DNA of 64,000 nt from an uncultured Saprospiraceae bacterium (lineage in GTDB: Bacteria > Bacteroidota > Bacteroidia > Chitinophagales > Saprospiraceae): the NCBI GenBank assembly GCA_937950315.1, contig CALFDU010000060.1, positions 1 to 64,000 on the forward strand, read 5' to 3'. This document shows, piece after piece, positions 1 to 8,648 of the stretch; within the stretch, counting starts at the first letter, position 1; each line of letters opens with the position of its first letter. A program made the position numbers and the translations under genes. The notes beneath the pieces were generated by a model that saw only the letters and a program-made list of their open reading frames with translations, made no database searches and was not told the DNA's origin.

Positions 1-79
1 CGATTTTGATGCCAAGTCTGCCTCAGTCTTTTATGGACAAGGAAGAAGATGGAATGTATCATTACAAGCTAGTTTTTAA
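1..79 (+). CDS. C-terminal tail of an outer-membrane protein (partial)
   Basis: The frame that starts with the codon at 2-4 is open and ends in TAA at 77-79. The last residues read GRRWNVSLQASF. Alternating hydrophobic residues ending in a terminal Phe are the usual final beta-strand of outer-membrane barrels, and the GRR(W/F)N form is common at the end of TonB-dependent receptors. Only about 25 residues are visible, so the exact family cannot be fixed. The next gene begins 18 bp later on the same strand, so the two may be co-transcribed. Confidence 0.5.
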   Translation, partial: DFDAKSASVFYGQGRRWNVSLQASF

Positions 80-97
80 TACAAAAAATACAACAAC

Positions 98-2305
98 ATG
101 ATTAGAGCATTTACTGTTCTCGCAATTTTATTTTTCTCTCAGTGCTTGATGGCGCAGATTGATATCTCCGAAGCACGATCAATGCCTATCGGAGCGGAAG
201 TTACTATAGTAGGGGTAGCAACAAACGGGGGTGAATTGGGTATCATCCGTTATTTACAAGATGAAACAGGAGGAATCGCTGTGTATCCTGGTACAGGTAC
301 AATTGGAGATTTTCCTGATGACGTTGCACAAGGTGATCTTGTAGAAGTAACAGGACCATTGAAAGAATTTAATGGCTTGTTAGAAGTTGATCCAGTATTA
401 TCGTACAACATTATTTCTAGTAATAATCCGATGCCTGATCCAATAGCAATAACTCCCTCTGAAATCACAGAAGAAACTGAGGCGCTATTGGTGTCTATTG
501 AAGGTGCTACCTTCGTTGCTGGAGGAAATACTTTTTCTGTAGGAAGTTATGATTTCACTGCCAATGGAGAAACAGGAGAACTTTTTGTGCGATCAAATCA
601 CCCGCTGATTGGTGAAGAAATTCCTTTAGCAAAAGTAAACCTGACTGGAATTGGTTCACAGTTTAATTCTATCTATCAAATATTATTGAGAGACCTCGAT
701 GATATTGAAATTGCGGATGATTTCTTCTTTACATCAGCTCCTGCACAGACAGGTCTTACCCAAGAAGGGTTTGATGTACGATGGCAAACCAATAATGCTG
801 GAAGTTCTATTATAAAATATGGAACATCTCCTGACAATCTATCTAACACAATAGAAATTGAAGATTTAACGACCGAGCATGAAGTAAGCCTTACAGGACT
901 AGAACCAGCTAGTTTTTATTACGTGCAAGTTTGTTCTGACAATGGATCATCAACAGTAAGTTCTGCAATTCAACTTTATAGTACTGCTTCTAATTCTTCT
1001 GGTGATATGAAAATCTATTTCAATCACAATGTTGATGGAAGCCTTTCTTCTGGATCATTTGCTGATGGTTATACAGGAGCGACAATGGAAGCCGAGATTA
1101 TCAAGAGAATTGAAGCGGCAGAGTCAACGATTGATGCTGCCATCTATAATGTCAATAGAGATCCTATTATTGCCGCATTGAATGCAGCACATGAAAGAGG
1201 AGTAGTCGTAAGATATATTGCAGACAATGAAACAGCCAACTTGGCATTGGCAGATGCTGCTGCTGATTTTCCAGTAATAAGAGGAAACAGTGAAGGTCTT
1301 ATGCACAACAAGTTTCTAGTTTTTGATGCCAACAGTACAGACAATGCATGGTTGATGTCAGGATCTACAAATCTAACGGAGCAGAATATTGCAACAGATT
1401 TCAATAACATGATATTCATTCAGGATGTTTCTTTGGCAAAAGCATACACGATAGAGTTTGAAGAAATGTGGGGTAGTACAGATCCAACTCCAGGTGTTTT
1501 TTCAGTTCAATTTGGACCAGATAAAAGAAACAATACGCCTCATACCTTCTTAATAAATGGAACTACAATAGAATCATTTTTCTCTCCATCTGATAATACT
1601 ACGATTGCAATTGCAAAGGCGATTCAGTCAGCACAAGATGAATTACAATTTGCAATTCTATCTTTTACCAACAACGAGTTGGGTGATGCAGTTCTTGATG
1701 CGCACAATAGTGGAGTAGAAGTAAGAGGAATTATTGATAACATCAATGATCAAGGAGCAGAATTTGACTATTTGATGGGACAAGGAGTAAATGTATCTCC
1801 AGATAACAACACAAAACAAACGCACCATAAATATGCTATCGTTGATGGAAATAGTCCAGGGTCAGATCCTCAAGTTGTAGTGGGATCACACAACTGGTCG
1901 GCGGGCGCTGAAACTAGAAACGATGAGAATACATTGATCATTCACAGTGCATCATTTGCGAATGTATTTTTGCAAGAATTTGAAGCAAGGTGGTGTGAGG
2001 TAATGGGTGGAAATGCTTGTACAACGGCTATTCAAGAGCAGGGTATCGATGGAGTAGAAGTTTCAGTTTTCCCTAATCCTACTTCCGCTTTCGCAAATGT
2101 TTCATTGGATTTTGACAAGTCACAGCAAGTGGTGATGAACTTGTTGAATAGCAATGGTCAGCTTTTGCAGAGTACCATTAAGCAAGTTGCTCAAGGACCA
2201 TCAATGGAGCAAATTGATTTAAGCAATGTAGCAGCTGGTGTTTACTACGTACAGTTGAAATCAGGAAAACAACAATTGACGAAAAGAATAACAGTTGTAA
2301 AATAA
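98..2305 (+). CDS. Secreted phospholipase D-like protein with T9SS type A sorting domain
   Basis: Signal peptide at residues 1-20 ending in AQ. Residues about 22-205 look like an OB-fold/DUF5689-type beta domain. Residues about 210-300 resemble a fibronectin type III domain (EHEVSLTGLEPASFYYVQV). Two phospholipase D domains follow, each with an HxKxxxxD motif: His403/Lys405/Asp409 and His576/Lys578/Asp583, the second followed by GSHNWS. Two HKD motifs in one chain form a complete active site in this superfamily. The last ~75 residues (VFPNPTSAF to the terminal KRITVVK) are a T9SS type A sorting domain, so the enzyme is exported across the outer membrane. In secreted PLD proteins of this layout the substrate may be nucleic acid or phospholipid; the sequence does not decide. 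A strong terminator follows. Confidence 0.85.
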   Translation: MIRAFTVLAILFFSQCLMAQIDISEARSMPIGAEVTIVGVATNGGELGIIRYLQDETGGIAVYPGTGTIGDFPDDVAQGDLVEVTGPLKEFNGLLEVDPVLSYNIISSNNPMPDPIAITPSEITEETEALLVSIEGATFVAGGNTFSVGSYDFTANGETGELFVRSNHPLIGEEIPLAKVNLTGIGSQFNSIYQILLRDLDDIEIADDFFFTSAPAQTGLTQEGFDVRWQTNNAGSSIIKYGTSPDNLSNTIEIEDLTTEHEVSLTGLEPASFYYVQVCSDNGSSTVSSAIQLYSTASNSSGDMKIYFNHNVDGSLSSGSFADGYTGATMEAEIIKRIEAAESTIDAAIYNVNRDPIIAALNAAHERGVVVRYIADNETANLALADAAADFPVIRGNSEGLMHNKFLVFDANSTDNAWLMSGSTNLTEQNIATDFNNMIFIQDVSLAKAYTIEFEEMWGSTDPTPGVFSVQFGPDKRNNTPHTFLINGTTIESFFSPSDNTTIAIAKAIQSAQDELQFAILSFTNNELGDAVLDAHNSGVEVRGIIDNINDQGAEFDYLMGQGVNVSPDNNTKQTHHKYAIVDGNSPGSDPQVVVGSHNWSAGAETRNDENTLIIHSASFANVFLQEFEARWCEVMGGNACTTAIQEQGIDGVEVSVFPNPTSAFANVSLDFDKSQQVVMNLLNSNGQLLQSTIKQVAQGPSMEQIDLSNVAAGVYYVQLKSGKQQLTKRITVVK

Positions 2306-2333
2306 ATAGATTCTAAAATTGAATCTAATAGAA

Positions 2334-2359
2334 AGCCAGACCTAGGTCTGGCTTTTTTT
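2334..2359 (+). terminator. Rho-independent terminator after the PLD-like gene
   Basis: Perfect inverted repeat AGCCAGACCTAGGTCTGGCT (8-bp stem, CTAG loop) followed directly by seven T residues, 29 bp after the stop codon. Confidence 0.9.
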
Positions 2360-2425
2360 GTACCTAATTAACAGAGAATCAACGACATATTTGATCAAAT
2401 CACCATATGAATAAGATAAATTCCA

Positions 2426-2433
2426 TACTTTTG
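2426..2433 (+). promoter_or_regulatory. Candidate -7 box of the mdh promoter
   Basis: TACTTTTG matches the Bacteroidota -7 consensus TAnnTTTG exactly, 37 bp upstream of the mdh start and downstream of the preceding terminator. No convincing TTG -33 element lies at the usual spacing. Confidence 0.5.
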
Positions 2434-2470
2434 TGCCGCAAACAAAATTTTAAACAAACAACATATACAA

Positions 2471-3406
2471 ATGAGTAAAGTCACAGTTGTAGGTGCTGGA
2501 AACGTTGGAGCAACAGTTGCCAATGTTCTTGCCCACAAAGACATCGTAAACGAAGTAGTGCTTTTGGACCTGAAAGGGAACATGGCAAAAGGAAAAGCAC
2601 TTGATAGTTGGCAACAAGCTCCTATCGATTATTACTCCACAAAACTAAAAGGTACATCTAACTACAAAGACACAAAGGATTCTGATGTAGTAGTAATTAC
2701 TGCTGGTATTCCAAGAAGACCTGGAATGAGTCGTGATGACTTGATTGCTACAAACGCAAAGATTGTAGTTTCTTGCACTAAATCAATCTTAGAATATTCT
2801 CCTAACCCAATCATCATTGTTGTATCAAATCCTCTTGATGTAATGACTTATGCTGCTCACAAAGCTTCTAAGTTAAATGCAAAGAGAGTTATCGGTATGG
2901 CTGGTATATTGGATACGGCTAGATACAGAGCTTTCTTAGCTACAGAATTGAAAGTTTCACCTAAAGACATCCAAGCAGTATTGATGGGTGGACATGGTGA
3001 TACAATGGTGCCATTACCAAGATATACTACAGTTGCAGGTATTCCAGTAACTGAAATGATCGACAGTAAGAAATTGGATAAGATCGTTGAAAGAACGAAA
3101 AAAGGTGGAGGCGAATTGGTGAAACTAATGGGAACGTCAGCTTGGTATGCACCAGGTGCTGCTGCTGCTCAGATGGTAGAATCAATCATCAAAGATGAAA
3201 ACAGAATCTATCCTTGTGCTGTAAGATTGAATGGTCAGTATGGTCTTAAAAATACGTACTTAGGTGCTCCATGTAAATTAGGTAAAAATGGAGTTACTCA
3301 GATTCTTGATCTTAAATTGAATGCTGCAGAGAAAAAATTATTAAAGGCATCTGCAAAGCATGTAGATAAAGTGATCAAAGTTTTCTCAAAAATGAAATTG
3401 GTATAA
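2471..3406 (+). CDS. mdh: Malate dehydrogenase
   Basis: Converts malate and NAD+ to oxaloacetate and NADH in the TCA cycle, in the cytoplasm. The 311-residue chain is normal for the LDH-like malate dehydrogenases. Visible marks are the Rossmann motif VGAGNVGATVA at residues 6-16, the substrate loop PRRPGMSRDDL with paired arginines that favour malate over lactate, the VSNPLDVMTY segment, and the catalytic His in MGGHGDTMVPL. The gene has its own candidate promoter and follows a terminator. A peroxiredoxin-like gene begins 13 bp after the stop, with no terminator between them, although a hairpin lies inside that next gene. Confidence 0.96.
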   Translation: MSKVTVVGAGNVGATVANVLAHKDIVNEVVLLDLKGNMAKGKALDSWQQAPIDYYSTKLKGTSNYKDTKDSDVVVITAGIPRRPGMSRDDLIATNAKIVVSCTKSILEYSPNPIIIVVSNPLDVMTYAAHKASKLNAKRVIGMAGILDTARYRAFLATELKVSPKDIQAVLMGGHGDTMVPLPRYTTVAGIPVTEMIDSKKLDKIVERTKKGGGELVKLMGTSAWYAPGAAAAQMVESIIKDENRIYPCAVRLNGQYGLKNTYLGAPCKLGKNGVTQILDLKLNAAEKKLLKASAKHVDKVIKVFSKMKLV

Positions 3407-3419
3407 GCAATATGCTACT

Positions 3420-3950
3420 ATGATCACGAAAGAGATACTAGTATCAACAAATACTAATAAAGAGAACAATCTTTATGAAATGTCAATAGAAAGACCAGTT
3501 TTACTGGTCTTTCTTCGTCATTTTGGATGTATCTATTGTCGTGAAGCTTTACATGATCTCGCTGATCTAAGAAAGGATATTGAAAATAGAAATACTCAAA
3601 TCGTTATTGTTCATTTGTCGGAATTCGAATTGGCCAAGACTTACCTAGAAAAATATGGTCTTGATGATATAGAACAAATATCAGATCCTGATTGTGATTT
3701 ATACGCCAAGTTTGGTCTAGTCAAAGGAAGTATGGGACAACTCTTTGGTCTCAAAGTTTGGACTCGTGGATTTGGGCAGATGGCCAAAGGAAATATGTAC
3801 AGCATCAAGCAGGTAGGCGATGGATTTCAGATGCCCGGTTTATTTGTCTTGGCTGAAGGATCAGTAAAAGATATGTTTTTACACAACTCAATCGCCGATA
3901 AGCCCAATTACCTCGAATTAATAGATGGTGTTATAGAAAAATTAAAATGA
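3420..3950 (+). CDS. Peroxiredoxin-like AhpC/TSA family protein
   Basis: Thioredoxin-fold protein of 176 residues. The core RPVLLVFLRHFGCIYCREAL holds a CxxC at the end of the first beta-strand, as in the SelL/AhpC-TSA-2 type of peroxiredoxin-like proteins. The later SDPDCDLYAKFGLVKGSMGQLFGLKVW segment and the C-terminal GFQMPGLFVL strand fit the same fold. Its role is probably thiol-disulfide exchange or peroxide reduction in the cytoplasm, since no signal peptide is seen; substrate unknown. The ATG is 13 bp after the mdh stop, implying read-through expression with mdh. The first ~24 residues precede the conserved domain, and a perfect 10-bp hairpin sits in codons 24-32. Confidence 0.8.
   Translation: MITKEILVSTNTNKENNLYEMSIERPVLLVFLRHFGCIYCREALHDLADLRKDIENRNTQIVIVHLSEFELAKTYLEKYGLDDIEQISDPDCDLYAKFGLVKGSMGQLFGLKVWTRGFGQMAKGNMYSIKQVGDGFQMPGLFVLAEGSVKDMFLHNSIADKPNYLELIDGVIEKLK
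3489..3513 (+). other. Perfect hairpin inside a coding region, possible attenuator
   Basis: GAAAGACCAG, a 5-nt loop (TTTTA), then CTGGTCTTTC form a perfect 10-bp stem, followed by TTCGTCATTTT. It lies 83 bp downstream of the mdh stop and within codons 24-32 of the peroxiredoxin-like gene. The shape is terminator-like but the U-tract is interrupted. Confidence 0.5.
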
Positions 3951-3994
3951 AATTTTTCAACACCGTATTGCGTTAATTATTCAAAGTGCTTTTT

Positions 3995-4885
3995 ATGAAA
4001 ACGATCATTATTACATTTATCCTCATCATTGCAAGCCTAAATTTGAGTGGTCAGGACGATTCTCAATTGATCAAGGATATTCATTACTATGCGGACATTG
4101 TGGCCAATGCCATGGACTATGATCACAAAATAAGAGCCAATGAGCAATTGGTTAAGCTGGTCGACGAAGCAATCGCCTCAGATGTAGATGTGGATTTTGA
4201 AGCAATAAAGTGGATAGTTGAAGTCAAACCTACTGATGGTTCTTTTTCTATAATAAGTTGGCCTATACAAACTTCATTAGATGCTCACAGATACGAAGCG
4301 TATGTTTTTAAAGGAGATAAGGTGATCAAATTGAATGATCTATCTGATGATTTGATCGATGATTATGATTACATGATAGGAGATAAGGACAATTGGTTTG
4401 GTCAGATGTATTATGGCATCCACGAGTTTGATTCTCAAGATGGAATCAAATATGTTTTATTCGGATACAATGCCTTTACAAGTCACGAGAATATAAAAAT
4501 GGCCGACATTTTTTACTTCGATGACAATGATGAACCAGTTTTTGGACAGCAGTTGTTTGCTTCTGATATGAAAGATCTCAGGGGTGCAAAAAATAGAGTC
4601 ATGCTTAGGTATTCAGATGATGCTCCCATCAACTTAAATTATAATCCTGGCCTCGGCATGATTGTCTATGATCACCTAATTCCAAGAATGGGACAGATAG
4701 CAGGTCAAGGTATCATTTTGACTGGTGACGGAAGCTATGAAGGTTATGGCTTGAATGAAGGTATCTGGATACACAAAGAAAAGTTGTTTGACCACATTTA
4801 TGAAGATGCTCCTATTCCTACACCCGTATTAAACGATGGAAGAAAGTCTAAGAAAGATTTATTTGGGAAAACCAAAAGCAACTAA
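3995..4885 (+). CDS. Secreted protein of unknown function
   Basis: Exported protein of 296 residues. The chosen ATG gives a clean signal peptide (MKTIIITFILIIASLNLSGQ); an upstream GTG at 3986 would add only MLF and is less likely. The mature part is acidic and rich in Asp, Tyr and Phe, with mixed alpha/beta character and no motif that I can tie to an enzyme. Secreted proteins of this size and composition are common, uncharacterised members of Bacteroidota genomes. It follows the peroxiredoxin-like gene by 44 bp on the same strand. The next genes run on the opposite strand. Confidence 0.75.
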   Translation: MKTIIITFILIIASLNLSGQDDSQLIKDIHYYADIVANAMDYDHKIRANEQLVKLVDEAIASDVDVDFEAIKWIVEVKPTDGSFSIISWPIQTSLDAHRYEAYVFKGDKVIKLNDLSDDLIDDYDYMIGDKDNWFGQMYYGIHEFDSQDGIKYVLFGYNAFTSHENIKMADIFYFDDNDEPVFGQQLFASDMKDLRGAKNRVMLRYSDDAPINLNYNPGLGMIVYDHLIPRMGQIAGQGIILTGDGSYEGYGLNEGIWIHKEKLFDHIYEDAPIPTPVLNDGRKSKKDLFGKTKSN

Positions 4886-4934
4886 TCAGATTATCAATCA
4901 TTGATCAATATGCGTGTAAAACCAGCGAAGCTTA

Positions 4935-5414
4935 CTAGAAATTAACGATCACAAGGCCACATTGTCTATCCGGACCGGCAGTGGTCTTTTCAAAACTTTG
5001 TTCGACTAGAATTTTACCTACTTTTCGTTGTAGTGGCAGATCGTTCATTGATGTGTTTTCAACATCAGGTCTAGCCATTAATATATTACCAGATTTATCA
5101 ATGCAGCAGATTATTTTCAAAACACCTTTGTGGATAGGGTCAGCTTCTGCTTTTATCACTTCAAGTTTTTCGTAAAAGTCGGCACCCATCATCTTTCTTC
5201 CATAGATGCCATTGCCAGACTCATCCAGATCACTATATTCAAGCTGCGCCGCACCAATAATCTCTTGTTCCTGTTCTTGCTGAATGGTTAATGGTTTGTC
5301 TTCCTCAATGACATTTTCTGGGACAGTCTCATTTGTTTTTGGAGTATTACAAGCAAGAATGCAAGAAGCAATCAAAAGGGTAGCTATGGCTTTGCTTAAA
5401 GAGTTTTTGTACAC
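4935..5414 (-). CDS. Lipoprotein related to the C-terminal domain of the adjacent TonB-like protein
   Basis: Starts with GTG (no ATG is available) and a lipoprotein signal ending LLIASCILAC. The mature protein is a short Thr/Glu-rich linker followed by a domain that aligns with the end of the upstream gene product: SGNGIYGRK against SGNGIFGRK, ICCIDKSGNI against KTCVNRAGKV, and RQCGLVIVNF against EQCGVVKINI. It is therefore a TonB-C-like domain on a membrane-anchored lipoprotein with no transmembrane energy-transducing helix. Transcribed with the TonB-like gene (53-bp gap). Its function is not known; it could compete with or modulate the transducer. Confidence 0.7.
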   Translation of the reverse strand: MYKNSLSKAIATLLIASCILACNTPKTNETVPENVIEEDKPLTIQQEQEQEIIGAAQLEYSDLDESGNGIYGRKMMGADFYEKLEVIKAEADPIHKGVLKIICCIDKSGNILMARPDVENTSMNDLPLQRKVGKILVEQSFEKTTAGPDRQCGLVIVNF

Positions 5415-5467
5415 TTTATTTATCTTATGGGATGTAAAATACTGGGTTGAACCAGGATTAATTATTC

Positions 5468-6493
5468 TTAATTACCGTTGAATGCATTGGTTTTATCAAT
5501 GTTGATTTTCACTACTCCACATTGCTCTCCCGGAGCATTGATGTCTGGCTCAAACAAATATTGTGATACCAATGATAAAGCTTTCTTTAGCGTATTATTA
5601 TCGTACACATCCGTGTTGATTTCATCAAGTTCAACATAGGTAACTTTCCCTGCTCGATTAACACAAGTCTTTACCCATATTTTCTTTTTCTGTCCTTGCT
5701 CAACGCCATTCATCACACCGCCAAGTTTGGATCTATTTACAAAGACCACTTTTCTTCCGAATATTCCATTTCCTGAGCCATCAAATTCACCTGTTCCGAT
5801 TCCGCCGTCTCCAATGCCACTGTCTCCATCATTTCCACCGTCATCACTTCCAGGTCCATCTCCGCTATTTCCTTTACCCGTTCCTCCTTCACTTCCATTG
5901 GTGGTTGCAGGATTGTCTCCTTGTGGACTGTCATTGGAAGAATTGGTTTTACCACTTGAATTATTCGTTGGAGTATTATTAGATACTTCTGGTACAGGAT
6001 CTGGATCTGGAATCGGTTCTGGCTCAGGTTCTGGTTCCAATTCTGGCTCTTCCATTTCTATTTCCTCCTCAACCGCCTCAATCGGTGATTCTTCCAGTGT
6101 GGTTGTTTCACTAACCACAGGTACAGTTGGTTTTGGAGTTACAGGAGTAGGCTTTGGTACCTTTGGTGTAGGCTTGGTTACTTTCACCTGATCTACCTTA
6201 TTTTCTTTGATTTTTGTAACAGGATCCATTTTTGGTTTCGACTTACCTGAAGCAGCCTTGGATTTAGTACTATTTGAGCTTGACTCACGGGTAAATTCAA
6301 TGTCCGTAAAATCTACAGTAATCGCAAATTGCTTGTCCTTTGCTTTTTCTGGTGTGTGTGGACATGCTTTTAATAACAATAGCATCAATAAAAGCAGAAT
6401 TCCATGAATAACCATGGAGATTTTTCTTGCTCTTTTTCTGTTGTAATCTTCTGGATTCAGATCTAAGACATCAACCGCTGCTGTATTAGCCAT
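5468..6493 (-). CDS. TonB-like energy transducer
   Basis: 341 residues. A cytoplasmic N-terminus with RKRARK precedes one transmembrane helix at residues 25-43. A long periplasmic linker follows with PKPTP-type repeats (about 100-140), an acidic Glu/Pro/Asp-Pro stretch (about 145-175), and a Gly/Ser/Asp-rich stretch (about 180-245). The C-terminal domain begins at SGNGIFGRK and has the TonB-type pattern of a strand with V.R.GKV, then a helix, then YLFEPD. Proteins of this type carry proton-motive force to outer-membrane transporters. No exbB or exbD lies nearby, so it must use a complex encoded elsewhere. The EQCG motif near the end is shared with the downstream lipoprotein. Confidence 0.8.
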   Translation of the reverse strand: MANTAAVDVLDLNPEDYNRKRARKISMVIHGILLLLMLLLLKACPHTPEKAKDKQFAITVDFTDIEFTRESSSNSTKSKAASGKSKPKMDPVTKIKENKVDQVKVTKPTPKVPKPTPVTPKPTVPVVSETTTLEESPIEAVEEEIEMEEPELEPEPEPEPIPDPDPVPEVSNNTPTNNSSGKTNSSNDSPQGDNPATTNGSEGGTGKGNSGDGPGSDDGGNDGDSGIGDGGIGTGEFDGSGNGIFGRKVVFVNRSKLGGVMNGVEQGQKKKIWVKTCVNRAGKVTYVELDEINTDVYDNNTLKKALSLVSQYLFEPDINAPGEQCGVVKINIDKTNAFNGN

Positions 6494-6573
6494 ATTTACT
6501 GCATTTTATTACAAATTATAACTTTATTACACCGCAAATATTAAATAAATCCTTAAAGTATAATAATGTTATT

Positions 6574-8640
6574 TTAAACTGGGTCAGCTTCTCCGTCTGG
6601 AACAACTTTCCCTATCATCTTAACGATGAAAAATAGTGCCAGAATACATAAAATGAAGATAATTAAGCAAATAATAAAGCCTCCTCCCAGCATTATTGAG
6701 ATTGTGATGCCGGTTATGCTAAAGATTCCAACCAACATAGCATAGGGAAATTGGGTTTTAATGTGGTCTAAATGGTTGCAATCAGAGGCCAAAGAGGACA
6801 AAATAGTCGTATCTGATATCGGTGAAATATGATCTCCCAATACTGACGCAGCCAACACAGTCGAAATCACAGCCAACAAAATCTCATAACTGATCGCATC
6901 TCCCATACCCGCTGCTGCACAAACAGCATAAGCCGTTGGGATAGCAATCGGATACAAAATCGCCATGGTACTCCAGCTGGAACCTGTGGAGAATGCTATG
7001 AATGCCGCCAAAATAAATATTACAGCAGGCAAAAGCACCGGACTTAAATTTCCTTCCAATGCCGCACTGATATAATCCGCAGTATGCAATTGATCCGTTG
7101 TAATTGCCAATGCCCAAGCCATCGTTAATATCATCAATGCCGGAATCATGGTTTTAAAGCCTGTGATCATCCAATGCGTTGCATCCAGTAATTTCATTGT
7201 TTTGGTTGCCGTAGAAATAACCAAAGCCATTATCACACCGATCAGTGATGACCACATCAAGGCAACATAAGAATTTGATGCTCCAATGATAGACCCCAAC
7301 TTACCAAAGAACCCAAGTTCTCCCTTTGTAAGTAGTGCTAGATCTGACCAAATGGATCCCCAACTTTCGTAATTGGTATTTCCTCCTAATCCATATAAAT
7401 CAGTTCGCAAGGAGTCAAATCCTGTGATCAACAATCCTAATATCGTCACCAAAATGACTGAAGCAACCGGAATGATTGCATGCGATGCCTTCATCTTCGC
7501 ACCTTTGACTGGTGTTAAGTCTTCCATGTCGGGTTCATCTGGATTATCAGAACTTGCCGAAGAAACTTTTCCAGTTGTCCTAGCCCTCATTTCCGCCTGA
7601 TACATTGGTCCAAAGTCTTTCTTTTGATAGATGATGATCACAATAAAAATGATCGTCAGGATAGGGTAAAATGAATATTTCAAACTTGATAAAAAGACTG
7701 CATAAGGTGTCACGTTCATTTCAATACCAATCTTAGCAATACCATCATCAATGTAACCCAATTCAGCCCCAATCCATGTCGTAATAAAAGCAATAGCACT
7801 TACAGGTGCTGCAGTACTATCAACAATATAAGCGAGCTTTTCTCTTGAAATTTTAAACTTGTCGGTGACCGATCTCATGGTATTTCCGACGATCAAAGTG
7901 TTGGCATAATCGTCAAAAAATATTGCGATTCCCATCAACCAGGTGATAAATTGAGCAGACCTAGGTGACCGCGCGTATTTTGATAAACTATTTACAACAC
8001 CTTGCATCCCGCCGTTCTTGGATATCAACGCTACCATTCCGCCAATCAACAATGAAAACAATATTACTGATAGGTGATCTGCATTAGCCAATGCACCTAC
8101 AATATATTCTGTTAATACTCTAAAAAATGAACTGATGACTCCTCCAATATTGCCAAGGCCAAATCCACCAGCAATTACAGCTCCTGACCAGATCCCAATA
8201 AACAGAGCAATGATCACTTCCTTAAACACCAAAGCAATGATGATAGCCAATAAAGGAGGCACAATGGATAGCCACAATGGGATACTCTTCATTGAAACCA
8301 CTTGGGTGTTCTCATCCTGACGGAGATGCATCAGTTTTTGAGAATTTTCCGATTTAATAAAATTCAAACCATTCATCATAAGCGCGTCCGAAGGCAATTG
8401 TGCAATACCATTTGAAAAACGCAGTGCCACATCTTCTCCATTTACCGAGATGCTTGATTGACCTGTAGTTTGTTCTGGTAATCTTATACTAATGATTGCC
8501 TTGTCTTGGGTAATCCTAAAATTATTGATGCTTAGCTGACTTAATCCTTGATTTCCTCGTAAATTTGCATCATCCTGAGCTGTGGCTGCGTTTATCCCAA
8601 ATAGCAGTGTAATAAGAATTAATCGTATCAAATAAGACAT
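6574..8640 (-). CDS. NhaC-type Na+/H+ antiporter with periplasmic N-terminal extension
   Basis: Integral membrane protein of 688 residues. Residues 1-22 are a signal peptide ending in TAQ. Residues about 23-115 form a soluble beta-type domain (TQDKAIISIRLP, SISVNGEDVALRF). Transmembrane segments begin at about residue 122 and continue to the C-terminus. The membrane part has NhaC/YheM-type features: IFFDDYANTLIVGNTMRSVTD, AAPVSAIAFITTWIG, a FSTGSSWSTMAILYPIAIP segment, and GDHISPISDTTILSS. It likely exchanges sodium for protons across the inner membrane. Plain NhaC proteins are about 450-520 residues and lack the secreted front domain. The start codon faces the next gene's start only 8 bp away. 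Confidence 0.85.
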   Translation of the reverse strand: MSYLIRLILITLLFGINAATAQDDANLRGNQGLSQLSINNFRITQDKAIISIRLPEQTTGQSSISVNGEDVALRFSNGIAQLPSDALMMNGLNFIKSENSQKLMHLRQDENTQVVSMKSIPLWLSIVPPLLAIIIALVFKEVIIALFIGIWSGAVIAGGFGLGNIGGVISSFFRVLTEYIVGALANADHLSVILFSLLIGGMVALISKNGGMQGVVNSLSKYARSPRSAQFITWLMGIAIFFDDYANTLIVGNTMRSVTDKFKISREKLAYIVDSTAAPVSAIAFITTWIGAELGYIDDGIAKIGIEMNVTPYAVFLSSLKYSFYPILTIIFIVIIIYQKKDFGPMYQAEMRARTTGKVSSASSDNPDEPDMEDLTPVKGAKMKASHAIIPVASVILVTILGLLITGFDSLRTDLYGLGGNTNYESWGSIWSDLALLTKGELGFFGKLGSIIGASNSYVALMWSSLIGVIMALVISTATKTMKLLDATHWMITGFKTMIPALMILTMAWALAITTDQLHTADYISAALEGNLSPVLLPAVIFILAAFIAFSTGSSWSTMAILYPIAIPTAYAVCAAAGMGDAISYEILLAVISTVLAASVLGDHISPISDTTILSSLASDCNHLDHIKTQFPYAMLVGIFSITGITISIMLGGGFIICLIIFILCILALFFIVKMIGKVVPDGEADPV

Positions 8641-8648
8641 CAGTAAGA

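Noticed and set aside
5727-6191. 154-codon frame on the plus strand, Pro/Ser/Gly-rich
   Set aside because: It is the antisense of the Pro/Gly/Asp-rich linker of the TonB-like gene. Low-complexity codon use opens the opposite frame; no start context or homology support.
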